DNA of 32,568 nt, from assembly GCA_016125225.1 (NCBI GenBank), contig WGME01000041.1, forward strand, positions 1 through 32,568. The letters are read 5' to 3'. Below, in pieces: positions 1 to 8,770 of the stretch. Below the pieces are notes generated by a model. The model had not been told where the DNA came from. It did not search any database and saw only the letters and a program-made list of their open reading frames with translations. The position numbers and the translations under genes are program-made. Within the stretch, counting starts at the first letter, position 1. Each line of letters opens with the position of its first letter. The stretch is from a bacterium. Lineage in GTDB: Bacteria > Planctomycetota > Planctomycetia > Planctomycetales > Planctomycetaceae.

Positions 1-1
1 G

Positions 2-3000
2 AGCTATCAATCCACGCAAGGGGGGATCGATACCGCGCTCCAAACGAACATCGATGGCATTGCCCAGGCCTTTGTGGTCGCGATTCAGGGGGCCTTGGAT
101 GGATACACTTCGGCCGCTCAATTGGCCAGCGACCAATGGACGGCCGCCTTGCAGTTGGCCGACAATGCTTACGACTTTGCCACGGGAGTGGCGGACACGA
201 CTTATACCTCGGCCGTAACCGGTGCCAAGAGTCTTTTCGAGCAAATTCAGGCCCAGGCCGAGCAGACCTTCCTGTCGTCGCTGGGCACGGCACAAGCCCA
301 GTATGTTTCGGTCGTCCAGACGGCCAGTGATGCCTTGGAAGGCACTTATAATACTGCTAAATCACAGTTCCAGTCCACGGCCGATACGGCCATGGCGGAT
401 TACAACGATTGGCTGGCACAGACATTTGGAACGCCGTCAACCTACGATGGCAATGGGACTGTGACTCCGGCCACTCCGGGTCAGTATCAGCAAGATCTGG
501 ATGACGCCGTCAACAGTGCTCTTGACGCTTTGCTCTCCGCCGCTGCCGATTTCCAGAGTGGCATTTCAACACTCGATCAGACCTATGCGGACGCGGTCGT
601 TTCGGCCCAGCAGCAGTACGTTTCTGATTATGACCAGGTCCAGCAGACCCTCGATCAGGAAACCGCTCAGGCAGGACAAGACTTCGAGCAAGCCCGGTTG
701 CAGGCCCTTAGTGTGTACCAACAGGCGGAACAGGACGCTTGGTCGACACCTGGTCCCAGCGATCCCGCAGACATGGATCAATACGCTCAATGGTATGAGG
801 GCGTCAACTCGCTGATTCGGGATGCCAAGCGAGAATACATTCGCAGTCTGGGCGAGGCGGAACTGTCTTCGCTGGAACGAGTCGGCTCGGCGTATTCTCA
901 AGCGGTCGGCTCCGAGCGGGCCGCCCGAGCCGCGTTTGCGACCAGCGTAGCGAACGCCGAACGCGACGTCACGATTGCCTATGCCTCCGCTACGCGCGGA
1001 CTCCGCGATACGGCCGACCAGACCCTCACGGATATCGTCGAGACCTCCCATACCATCTTGAAGGGCTACAAGGACCAACAAGCCCGGCGGTATCTCGATC
1101 TCCAAGTCACCCTGAACACGGCCCAGGAATCGGCCCTGACCCAGGAGTATCAAGCGCGAGCAGGGTTCCAGCGCACGGTCGATAGTGCCTATCAAGCTCA
1201 GCAAGCCAGCATTATCCAGCTGAACAATGCATATGCGGGCACGGTCATTGCCGCGTCACAAAGTGCTGGACTTACCATTGCGGGAGCCACGCAAGCCCGC
1301 ATTCTGACGGGAGCCACGGCCGCCAACACGTTGATTCAGAGCTATGCGGCCGCCGGGGCCAACTATGGCAGTGCCCTCGATACGGCTGCGACCGCCCTCA
1401 ATGCCAATGTCTCGGCAGGTGAACTGGTCGCGGCCTCTGCTGCCGATGCCGCCGTGTCAAATTACGTGTCGCAAAGTAACGCGGCCTTCCAGGCGGCATT
1501 CACAGCGATCTTTGGCGCGAGTACCGATGCCACCGCCGTCAGCGGCGCGATCACCACCTACAACTCTGCGATTGATGCCGCTGGCTCAGCGGCTGCCAGT
1601 GGCTTGCTGGGAGTCTTCCAGTCGTTGGCTTCCAATGTCGTCTCGGCGTCCACCTCCGCCAATGCGAACGACCGGGCTGCCGCAACCACTTGGACGACCA
1701 GCGTCGCCAGTTCGGTCGATCAGTTGGGGACCGCCAATGCCAACGATGCCAATACGTATCTGGTGGAACTGACCAATTCCGACGCCGACTTCTCCACCAG
1801 TCTCGTGGCGTCGGTCGTCCAAGCGGAAACCGCCAGCCAAGCCGCCGCCACAGTGGCCGAAGCTCAAGCCGTCGGGGCGGCCGAATCGGCGGGCAACACA
1901 CTGCTGACGTCGTCCTTCAGCAGTTATCGGCAAGGCCTGCAAGACGCCGCCGATCAGGCGCAACAGACACGCGATCTGGTCTCCGATCTGGTCACAAGCA
2001 ATATCCAGACCGTCCGTGACATTACCCAGGCTCAGAACGGAGCGGAGTTTGCAGCTACGTCCGCTTATGCGAGTTCCCAGGCGGATCTGGTGAGTTCGGT
2101 GATGGGATCGACAGCAGGCATCGCGCAAGCCGCAACGGCGGCCGCGAGTGCCGCGCAACAGGCCTATTTGGCCGATCAGATCGATCAACTCCTGGCTGAG
2201 GACGACTCCTACTACGATTCCATCGATCCCAATTACTACGCATCGATCGCGGGTGGTCCCTACATGGGCTACGGGTTCGCGTCCCTGACGGGCGATGAAT
2301 TGCCGCCGAATGATGGCGATGACTTTAACAGCCTGGTCCGCGGCATCGTCGAAGATTTCAATCAGCGTTCCGAGACGCTCCGTTCCGACCCGTCGGCCGC
2401 GAACTACGCCCAGAACCTCATGTACATGGGTGGGGGCAGTGGCGAGGAAATGGTGGCCTCGCTGGTGACCGGCGAACGCGGCCGGATTCACGGCCTTGTG
2501 GAACAGATCACGGCGGCTCAAGACCCCAGCAATCCCGCCAATGGCACGACCACATCGACGACGAGTAGCTCCACCAGCAGCAACTCGTCGTACACCGCCG
2601 ATCCCAATGGGTCTTCGGGCGATCCCAATGGGAGTGGTAGCGGTACTGGCGAGGGGGGAACGTCAGGCAGTTCGACGACCGCCAACAGCACCAGCAGCAA
2701 CTCGACGAGTGGCAGCGGCACCTCCGCCAACAACACAACAACCAACGGCATCAACATCGGCGCCAATGTTGCGCTAGCCGATTCCACTGGCAGCGTCTAC
2801 TTCGGGATCAGCGATTTCACGGGTTTGAGCTTCTTGGAAAAGAGCCGCTTGATGTGGGCGGTGACCCAAGCAGGGTTGGCCAACATCCTCAATTCCAGCG
2901 CCGAGAACTACGAAGCGGTCGGGATTCCCGTCATTCGCGACGGCGACGCTCCGCCATCGGCGCCATCAGCTCCTCCTGCCGCTCCGGCTCCCGCCGATCC

Positions 3001-3886
3001 AGATATCGCTGTCCAGTCACCCAATCAGATCACTTCAGGGCCGGATTTGCTGGATTCTACCGCCGCTTTTGCTCAAGGGGCGAATCCCTATGGTGCGCCG
3101 ATCTCGGAACTGTTGGCAGGGAGTATTCGCGATCAGTTAGGCGACCAGTTCCTGCTGGAAACCAGTGGCGAGGCCTTGGTCGGGCTCGTCGTCTTCACCT
3201 CGGTGGTCACGGCGGTGACCAGTGTGGTGACAGCCCCAACTGCCGGATCGGGTTTCCTCACCTATGTAGGAGCCGGTGCCCTCGCCGCAGGCATCGAGTA
3301 CATGACTTTGATGGTGTCGGCGAACGTCATCAATCCCAGTGCCAATGATCCCACGGCCTCCGGGTTGGCTCAGGCAATGGCCGCTGGGGGTGCCACGGCC
3401 GGCGTAATGCACGTAGGTGGCAACTTCGTCAGCGGCCTCTGGGGACGATTATTCCGGGGCATTGGCGATGACGCTGGCCATCTCGTGGGTGAACTCGCTG
3501 AAGAAGCCTATTCTGCCAGTGGCAGGAGGTATTACGCGCCAACGGAGATTGTCCAAGAAGAACTCGACGCCTATATCGCGCGCTCAATGCAACTTTTCAC
3601 GGAGTCCGGAGGGATGATTATTGACATCAATGCACGCGGCCCTCTAAGGTTATCGAATGGTAAGCTGAAGCCTGTCGTGGGAAGTTATATTCCTCGAGAA
3701 AATACTATCCGCTTGTACCAAGGCTCCGAATTACAGGATTTGGCTGAAGAGCTGTGCCATTTCCGCCAAGCAATTAGGGATGGATTTTTCGGCGCTGAAT
3801 CAGTACCACAAAGTTTGGTAGATGATGTTTGGGAAGTTCAGATTGACATCCTCTTCCACAGTATTGGATTGCTTCCACGATTATGA
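2..3886 (+). CDS. Giant Ala-rich coiled-coil protein with probable C-terminal toxin tip (5' partial)
   Basis: The frame is open from base 2, so the gene begins left of the window; the GTG at 74 is only an internal codon of the same repetitive sequence. About 1294 codons are visible. Up to about 2500 the protein is Ala/Gln/Thr/Asp-rich with heptad-like spacing, which suggests a long coiled-coil stalk. A Ser/Thr/Gly/Asn-rich linker follows (about 2540-2760), then a Pro/Ala linker (about 2945-3000) and a Gly/Ala/Val-rich hydrophobic stretch (about 3165-3440) that could be a membrane or pretoxin segment. The last 120 residues (from about 3520) are unlike the rest: lower GC, no Ala repeats, and an E-E-L-C-H-F-R-Q motif at 3746-3769 that resembles the EExxHxxQ core of some metallopeptidase-type toxin tips. 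The stop overlaps the next start as ATGA. I infer a polymorphic toxin, and the toxin activity is not proven. Confidence 0.7.
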   Translation, partial: SYQSTQGGIDTALQTNIDGIAQAFVVAIQGALDGYTSAAQLASDQWTAALQLADNAYDFATGVADTTYTSAVTGAKSLFEQIQAQAEQTFLSSLGTAQAQYVSVVQTASDALEGTYNTAKSQFQSTADTAMADYNDWLAQTFGTPSTYDGNGTVTPATPGQYQQDLDDAVNSALDALLSAAADFQSGISTLDQTYADAVVSAQQQYVSDYDQVQQTLDQETAQAGQDFEQARLQALSVYQQAEQDAWSTPGPSDPADMDQYAQWYEGVNSLIRDAKREYIRSLGEAELSSLERVGSAYSQAVGSERAARAAFATSVANAERDVTIAYASATRGLRDTADQTLTDIVETSHTILKGYKDQQARRYLDLQVTLNTAQESALTQEYQARAGFQRTVDSAYQAQQASIIQLNNAYAGTVIAASQSAGLTIAGATQARILTGATAANTLIQSYAAAGANYGSALDTAATALNANVSAGELVAASAADAAVSNYVSQSNAAFQAAFTAIFGASTDATAVSGAITTYNSAIDAAGSAAASGLLGVFQSLASNVVSASTSANANDRAAATTWTTSVASSVDQLGTANANDANTYLVELTNSDADFSTSLVASVVQAETASQAAATVAEAQAVGAAESAGNTLLTSSFSSYRQGLQDAADQAQQTRDLVSDLVTSNIQTVRDITQAQNGAEFAATSAYASSQADLVSSVMGSTAGIAQAATAAASAAQQAYLADQIDQLLAEDDSYYDSIDPNYYASIAGGPYMGYGFASLTGDELPPNDGDDFNSLVRGIVEDFNQRSETLRSDPSAANYAQNLMYMGGGSGEEMVASLVTGERGRIHGLVEQITAAQDPSNPANGTTTSTTSSSTSSNSSYTADPNGSSGDPNGSGSGTGEGGTSGSSTTANSTSSNSTSGSGTSANNTTTNGINIGANVALADSTGSVYFGISDFTGLSFLEKSRLMWAVTQAGLANILNSSAENYEAVGIPVIRDGDAPPSAPSAPPAAPAPADPDIAVQSPNQITSGPDLLDSTAAFAQGANPYGAPISELLAGSIRDQLGDQFLLETSGEALVGLVVFTSVVTAVTSVVTAPTAGSGFLTYVGAGALAAGIEYMTLMVSANVINPSANDPTASGLAQAMAAGGATAGVMHVGGNFVSGLWGRLFRGIGDDAGHLVGELAEEAYSASGRRYYAPTEIVQEELDAYIARSMQLFTESGGMIIDINARGPLRLSNGKLKPVVGSYIPRENTIRLYQGSELQDLAEELCHFRQAIRDGFFGAESVPQSLVDDVWEVQIDILFHSIGLLPRL

Positions 3887-4659
3887 TAGTTAGAAGTCAA
3901 ATGACATTTTTTGTTTTCCAACATGTGTGGGTGGATGATTTGCTACATGCGAATGCAGTAGCATGTAGTCCCATATTTCTGTGGTCTAGCCAAATTCAGA
4001 CAGACCCTTGGCCTGCTGTGGTCCTCCCGTCTGGAGAAAGAGTGGAAGTCCGTAGGTCATATGTTGAATGCACAAACGCAGTGCCAACTCCAGGAACTGA
4101 ATGCCTTGATGAAAAAGTTGAGCCGTTCAAATCTGCCAAATGGCCATTCACTCTTTGGTACTCATTTGCATCATGCCATGATCGAATTATTATCGAGGGG
4201 CTGGACAACCGGTCGATTGTTGCGCCATACTTCGTGTCAAATGAGTTCGTTGGAAGTCCCGCCTGCTACAGAATGAATGGTAAACTTCCGAGAGATTTTG
4301 CAAGCAATCCTGATATACAGTGCCTCGTCGCATGGGAGCAATCCAAGGCGTCGATTGATCGTTACGACGCCATGCTTCAATACCCTACGCCTCAGAAAGG
4401 TGTGGAATATCCACGTGATTGCTGGCTACCCGGAACATTTGTTTCAGATCATTCTGAGACAGCATGTGTTTACAGCTTATCTAGCGACAGTCATGACACA
4501 ATCCATGTTTTCATGTTGGACTCTTCGCCTGATCCAAACAATGGAGGACGTATTATTCGCCGTGCGCGTAGGCATGACGGTGGATTAGTTGTCAGCGACA
4601 TCATCCAATTCTCACAGGGTTGTGTGATTGACTCAGGATTTGGGACAAATGTAACTTAA
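3883..4659 (+). CDS. Unknown protein, candidate immunity partner of the upstream toxin
   Basis: This is a 258-residue protein whose ATG overlaps the TGA of the giant upstream gene (ATGA at 3883-3886), so translation is probably coupled. It has no signal peptide, no clear TM helix and no motif I recognise. It is rich in Trp, Cys and aromatic residues. Its base composition is more AT-rich than the conjugation genes that follow and matches the toxin-tip end of the upstream gene, as expected if tip and immunity gene were acquired together. The position directly after a variable C-terminal tip is the classical place for an immunity gene. The role is inferred from context only. It could instead be an accessory or a second effector. 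Confidence 0.6.
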   Translation: MIVRSQMTFFVFQHVWVDDLLHANAVACSPIFLWSSQIQTDPWPAVVLPSGERVEVRRSYVECTNAVPTPGTECLDEKVEPFKSAKWPFTLWYSFASCHDRIIIEGLDNRSIVAPYFVSNEFVGSPACYRMNGKLPRDFASNPDIQCLVAWEQSKASIDRYDAMLQYPTPQKGVEYPRDCWLPGTFVSDHSETACVYSLSSDSHDTIHVFMLDSSPDPNNGGRIIRRARRHDGGLVVSDIIQFSQGCVIDSGFGTNVT

Positions 4660-4804
4660 GGTACTCATCGCTGATCATTTTCTCCCGAAATCCTGCTTGC
4701 AGGGTACATACTCGACTTCTTCTTGCGCTGGTTGGCTGCCGCTATGGATTCAGCTGCCAGCTGTCGATAGCAGCTCATCCAAGAATAGACTCGCAGTCGT
4801 TGGA

Positions 4805-5128
4805 TTATGGATGTGGAGTCCAAGGCAATCTGCCAATTGAAAGCGGGATGAGCCCTTCCCGCTGGTAGCGTTGCAACTCGGCGTGACTCACGACCCATGC
4901 CGCATAGGCCCCGCGACCCGACTTGCGTTTCTCCGCGCGGATTCTGCCGTGCCGCGCCCATTCACGGACGGTGAAGGGAGCCTTGCCGACCAACCGGGCG
5001 AACTCATCGATGTCATACCAGTCCTTTGTCTGCTGACGCTGAACGAGTAGCAGCAGCAACTCTTCAATTCGCGACAGCCGATCGACTTCAGAGAGTGGCG
5101 GCGGTGGATTCGTCTCGGAACTGACCAT
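4805..5128 (-). CDS. Small excisionase-type (MerR-like) HTH DNA-binding protein
   Basis: This 107-residue protein starts at an ATG at 5128 that is preceded by a good Shine-Dalgarno (GGAGG about 8 bases upstream). Residues about 40-95 match the winged helix-turn-helix of excisionase-like proteins (HTH_17 type): a Tyr-Asp-Ile-Asp-Glu-Phe-Ala start, then a Val-Gly-Lys-x-x-Phe-Thr-Val recognition-helix region followed by Arg-Glu-Trp and Gly-Arg-Ile. The N-terminus is a short Glu/Leu/Arg helix that could dimerise. It is the last gene of the minus-strand mobilisation operon, 77 bases after the preceding gene, and probably acts as a regulator or as a directionality factor for the element. No integrase gene is visible beside it, so a regulatory role is the safer reading. 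Confidence 0.75.
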   Translation of the reverse strand: MVSSETNPPPPLSEVDRLSRIEELLLLLVQRQQTKDWYDIDEFARLVGKAPFTVREWARHGRIRAEKRKSGRGAYAAWVVSHAELQRYQREGLIPLSIGRLPWTPHP

Positions 5129-5205
5129 GGTGCTGACCTCCAGACTGCTACACGACCGCCATGCCGGGCCTCAGTCTGCTGAAAGTTTGGAGCCGTTCCC
5201 ACTCC

Positions 5206-5601
5206 TTATGCAGTAGGTGAACATTGAATCGTGGTCACGACGACCGCAGTCTCGGGTTGATCGTCCAGCGGACGAGGGAATTCCTGAAGATAGGCTAAAC
5301 GGTGATCGACAATGGCCCGATAGATCGAGCGCAGATTGCGACCCCGAAGCAGCACCTTGTGCGTGGTGAATTCCAGGGTGATGCCCTGAGAGGGATTGAA
5401 CCCGGCCGTAATCAACAACGCATAGCTGAGCGCGATGGCATCTCCAGCTTTCAGCCGCAGTTCCAACATGGGCTCCGGTGGACGATTGGCACTCACCGGG
5501 GAAGCGGCCTGATAGTTGACGGCTTCCGCAGCGACCGTGGTGGAGGCCTTGGTCGAACGCTGGGCGTAACGCTCAACGAGCTTTTGGCGATCATCGCTCA
5601 T
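5206..5601 (-). CDS. Conserved-looking small protein downstream of the relaxase
   Basis: The predicted protein has 131 residues. I chose the ATG at 5601 because it overlaps the last 11 bases of the relaxase gene and gives the sensible N-terminus MSDDRQKLVERYAQR; the frame is open further upstream but only inside relaxase coding sequence. The N-terminal third is charged and helical. The rest is mixed alpha/beta, with a Leu-Glu-Leu-Arg-Leu-Lys-Ala-Gly-Asp-Ala segment and an Arg-rich segment around residues 85-95. There is no signal peptide or TM helix. Overlap with the relaxase suggests co-translation and an accessory role in DNA processing or regulation of transfer. I do not recognise the family. 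Confidence 0.7.
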   Translation of the reverse strand: MSDDRQKLVERYAQRSTKASTTVAAEAVNYQAASPVSANRPPEPMLELRLKAGDAIALSYALLITAGFNPSQGITLEFTTHKVLLRGRNLRSIYRAIVDHRLAYLQEFPRPLDDQPETAVVVTTIQCSPTA

Positions 5602-8338
5602 GAGCGTACTCCGGTTGTGGGGGCTTGGGCTGCCGATCGGACCAAGCCCCACGCCATTGCTCCCACTGCTGCTGCCAGGTAGCCTGCATCTGCGTGGTGT
5701 AGTGGCGGACGCGCTCGACCTGTTGCCAGGCCCGCTCGCGCCAGGTCAGTGCTGGCAAGGATGGCGATTGTTGCAGGAGTTCGGTGGCGGAAAGTCGCTG
5801 CGTCGAATCCTGCACGGCCTCTCGCAGGGCCTGCTTGTCGTCCGTGTAGATGTGGACCGACTCCCGGCCGCGCGAGCAACTCACATAGAACTGTTCGAGC
5901 GAACTCGCGGCCAGAGAGGTGCTGCTCTGGGCCACCAGCACGCGATCGACCGTCTTACCCTGGCTGGCATGGCTCGTGCTGGTATAGCCAAACGACAAGT
6001 GGCCATATTCCCGATCCAGCACCCAACCATTGGTCAGGCGGATGTCGCCAGAGCGCGTAAATCCTGCGATGTCATAGTGAGCCCCATTATTCAGCCGCTT
6101 GCCATCTTGCGATGTCCCGTTCTGGGTGATTTGAATCCGGTCGCCTGTGGCCAGAGAGAGCGGTTCCGTGCGGTAAACCTGAAAAGCCTTGGCGGCATGC
6201 AACGGAAGTGCCACAGTCTCCCCGCGTTGTTCGACGAAGACCGTTTGCTGGTTGGTTTCTTGGACGACGACTCGTTCGCCGCGCTGGAACCCTTTGGCAT
6301 TCTGGAGAAATTGCACCACCAACCCGGACTCATACCGTGCCGTATCGCTTCGTTCGGCGGTTGTCCATTGCTGATTCTTTAGCCGCTGGATGGGATGTTC
6401 CTCGACATTCAGGCGTCCGGCGGCTTGGAGTTCCGCACGAATCACGCTGGTGGCATGCTCCCCTTCGATGTGCGTGGGAGCAACCACGAGGACCGACTTC
6501 CCGGCCTGAACGGCGCGGACATAGTCGGCCGCCAACGATTGGTAGCGTTGATCATCGGGCAATTCGTGAATGAACCCGAGTTGATCGAGCCGCTCAAAGC
6601 CCGCTGACACCTCACCTCGGCTGAGGTATTGCACCGCTCGGCGGTAGTCCCCGGTTTGCCTCCGAATCTCGGTAACTTCGGCAGGAACGATTCCCGCGTG
6701 GTCTTGCAGTAAACGGAAGGCCGAACCCCGTTCGACGGATTCGTGTTGCCGAGAGTCTCCCGAGAGTACTACACGTGCGTTGCGTTCCTTGGCCAGTTGG
6801 AAGACGTCTCCCATGGTTTTGGTCCCAATCAGGCCGCACTCATCCAGCCAGATCACATTGTCTTGAATGGCCCTCTGAGCTTCCTTGTCCTGAAGCAAAT
6901 GGGCGACGGTTTCGGCTTTGGAAAAGCCTTCCTGCCGGAGCACTCCCCGCGAAGCTTGGGCCGAAGGGGCGAATGTAAACACCTTTTTGCCACTGGCTTC
7001 GATCCCTTCAACGCATTCGAGCATCAGCGTTGTTTTCCCTACACCCGCTGCCCCGCGAATGGCCAGCACACGGTCACTGGACGTCCAGACGTGTCGAATC
7101 GCGGTTTGTTGTTCGCCGGAGAGGAATTTCCGCTGGATGTCCCGTTCTGGGCCAACGAGGGCTTTACAAGTCCCCCGGCCATCACGGGCGAAGTCCAGCA
7201 TCTCGGATTCTTCCCGGAGCACGTCCCGACTCGTGACGAAGGTCCGTTCTTCACGTTGTTTGCGGATCAAGTTCGAGGACTCCAGTTGTCGATGCGCGGC
7301 TTCCACGCTGACCGAGCCCACGCCGTACCGCAGCGCTGTTCGCAGGAACTGCCGTTCGCCGACGACCGACGCTCTTTCAAAGTGGTGCTGTTCCGCATGC
7401 GACAGAGCCTGCTCGGCGGACACGGCAGGTGTCCTCTCCGCCTCCCGAGTTTGTCGAATGGCCCGCCGCTCAGCCGATGTCAATCGGCTCTCCCATTCCT
7501 GGCGGAGTTCCGACCGAGTGTGATCGTCGGTTTTCCGCTCCCGTGTCTTGGCCCCCAGTTGGTCTTTCAACTCGGCATCCTTGATGCCGCGCCGCCGTGC
7601 CTCCGCTTCGATGAGCTGCGTCCGGCGGCTGAATTTCTCAACCAACTGCCGATTCACCCCGGCCAGTTCCCAGCCGTGGCTGTTCCGTTCGATGCCATAG
7701 CCGAGATCCGAGAGCCCCAGAGCCAGTCGGCTATGAAATGCTGCCTCAAAATAAGACGCATCCCGTTTGATCTCGCGGAACTGTCCCGCCTTGAACCGCT
7801 GCTCTTGTTCATCCCAGGTCAGGTTGAGGGCCACGGCATGAATGTGCAGGTGCGGATCGGGGCGGCCGTCGACCGGACGGGATGTATGGTGCACGAACTC
7901 GGCCCAGGCCAGATTGGCAGTGACCCGTTCGGCATTGACCCCACCGCGACGAACGCGGGTCCGCACGCCGGCCTCCAGTTCCTGCATCGTCTCCGTCACC
8001 GCGTGGCGGAAGACATGAACGATCCGTTCGTCTTGGGTTAGCTCATACACGATGGAGACGCTTTTGGGGGCATGGAAATTAAAGTCATAGCAACTGGTCC
8101 GGTCGGCCTTGGTGCGGACCGTCAGCCGCTCCCCGGTGATCGGATGGCGGTTGTCGACCAGCGCCTCAAATTGGGACGCCGTGACTTCCCCCGCCAATCC
8201 GAGGCGTGCCGCCGCCCGGCCACCCCACCTGCCGACCCGTTCTTGCGACTCGGCGTAGTAGCCTGCGTAGTCGCTCTGAGCCAGGTGAGCGTAGTAGCCT
8301 TGGGCGGCGGCACTCGATTGCTGAATCATCCGAAGCAT
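5591..8338 (-). CDS. MobF-family conjugative relaxase-helicase (TrwC/TraI-like)
   Basis: This 915-residue relaxase would nick and unwind plasmid DNA at oriT for transfer. The N-terminal TrwC domain contains Tyr-rich helices (residues 15-28) that supply the nicking tyrosines, and the HUH metal-binding triad H-L-H-I-H at 163-167 after P-D-P. A second half is a RecD-like superfamily 1 helicase: Walker A G-A-A-G-V-G-K-T-T at 429-437, Walker B W-L-D-E at 497-500, and a later S-x-G-D-S-R-Q-H motif near 526-533. The C-terminal tail is Gln/Trp-rich. Start at 8338 (LRMIQQSS); the Met at codon 4 is an alternative, and neither has a strong ribosome site. The length is a little shorter than F TraI and near R388 TrwC (about 970). 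All catalytic motifs appear intact. Confidence 0.93.
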   Translation of the reverse strand: MLRMIQQSSAAAQGYYAHLAQSDYAGYYAESQERVGRWGGRAAARLGLAGEVTASQFEALVDNRHPITGERLTVRTKADRTSCYDFNFHAPKSVSIVYELTQDERIVHVFRHAVTETMQELEAGVRTRVRRGGVNAERVTANLAWAEFVHHTSRPVDGRPDPHLHIHAVALNLTWDEQEQRFKAGQFREIKRDASYFEAAFHSRLALGLSDLGYGIERNSHGWELAGVNRQLVEKFSRRTQLIEAEARRRGIKDAELKDQLGAKTRERKTDDHTRSELRQEWESRLTSAERRAIRQTREAERTPAVSAEQALSHAEQHHFERASVVGERQFLRTALRYGVGSVSVEAAHRQLESSNLIRKQREERTFVTSRDVLREESEMLDFARDGRGTCKALVGPERDIQRKFLSGEQQTAIRHVWTSSDRVLAIRGAAGVGKTTLMLECVEGIEASGKKVFTFAPSAQASRGVLRQEGFSKAETVAHLLQDKEAQRAIQDNVIWLDECGLIGTKTMGDVFQLAKERNARVVLSGDSRQHESVERGSAFRLLQDHAGIVPAEVTEIRRQTGDYRRAVQYLSRGEVSAGFERLDQLGFIHELPDDQRYQSLAADYVRAVQAGKSVLVVAPTHIEGEHATSVIRAELQAAGRLNVEEHPIQRLKNQQWTTAERSDTARYESGLVVQFLQNAKGFQRGERVVVQETNQQTVFVEQRGETVALPLHAAKAFQVYRTEPLSLATGDRIQITQNGTSQDGKRLNNGAHYDIAGFTRSGDIRLTNGWVLDREYGHLSFGYTSTSHASQGKTVDRVLVAQSSTSLAASSLEQFYVSCSRGRESVHIYTDDKQALREAVQDSTQRLSATELLQQSPSLPALTWRERAWQQVERVRHYTTQMQATWQQQWEQWRGAWSDRQPKPPQPEYAHER

Positions 8339-8491
8339 AAGAGGAGGCTAGCGCAGAACAGAGAAAGGCGCAAATCAAAAATTGGTACAGACTTCTTCCC
8401 GAAGCAGAGCTTTGGTGGTGTTCCGTGCCCACAGGTCGGCAGGTTGTCGCATTTCCGCACACCCAGCTTTCTGTGTTTGCGGACACCCGGA

Positions 8492-8758
8492 TTAACGGTC
8501 GGGCTCCTTATCGGGCGACCGTTCTGGGGTCGGTGGCGACTCGCGTCCATACCGGTGCATCAGGTCTTTGGCGACCGTGTTCGGAGTCGCGGGGCTGGCC
8601 ATCTGTCCCAGATCCTCGCGCCCCACGGCCTGACCTTGAGTCGTCCCGATTTCGGACAACCGGACACGGGTGGCCTCGATCGCCGCCAGATGGTTGAGGG
8701 CCATCTGGTCGAGGACTTCGGGCAATGGTTGGTTTGGCCGGGCAGGTTCGGTCGACAT
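8492..8758 (-). CDS. Small hydrophilic protein between the membrane protein and relaxase genes
   Basis: This is an 88-residue protein with an ATG at 8758, 12 bases after the stop of the upstream membrane-protein gene, so it is probably co-transcribed and translationally coupled. The first 45 residues are predicted helical (a Leu/Ala/Glu run with P-L-P-E-V-L-D-Q-M-A). The C-terminus is Pro/Glu/Arg-rich and probably disordered. It has no cysteine, signal peptide or TM helix. Its position next to the relaxase gene recalls small accessory factors that help relaxases bind oriT, but no DNA-binding motif is evident. Family not recognised. Confidence 0.6.
   Translation of the reverse strand: MSTEPARPNQPLPEVLDQMALNHLAAIEATRVRLSEIGTTQGQAVGREDLGQMASPATPNTVAKDLMHRYGRESPPTPERSPDKEPDR
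8494..8523. repeat. Perfect 8-bp inverted repeat near the upstream end of the relaxase gene
   Basis: AACGGTCG at 8494-8501 and CGACCGTT at 8516-8523 form perfect arms around a 14-base centre. They overlap the 3' end of the small gene that ends at 8492. A second, imperfect dyad (TCCGCACAC at 8454-8462 against GTGTTTGCGGA at 8473-8483) lies in the 153-base gap before the relaxase. Such dyads can belong to oriT or can be RNA hairpins between operon genes. No nic consensus is claimed. Confidence 0.35.
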
Positions 8759-8770
8759 GTGATGTCCCTA

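Noticed and set aside
1586-2521. Minus-strand ORF (311 codons) under the giant coiled-coil gene
   Set aside because: It mirrors the repetitive Ala-rich coding strand and encodes no recognisable fold.
3746-3769. EELCHFRQ taken as a full zinc metallopeptidase signature
   Set aside because: It is similar to the core of some toxin tips but is not a canonical HExxH; I keep it only as a hint and did not assign a named domain.
6743-8041. Long plus-strand ORF (432 codons) inside the relaxase gene
   Set aside because: It is antisense to a complete relaxase with clear motifs. Its translation has no domain signature and the GC-rich codon pattern alone explains its length.
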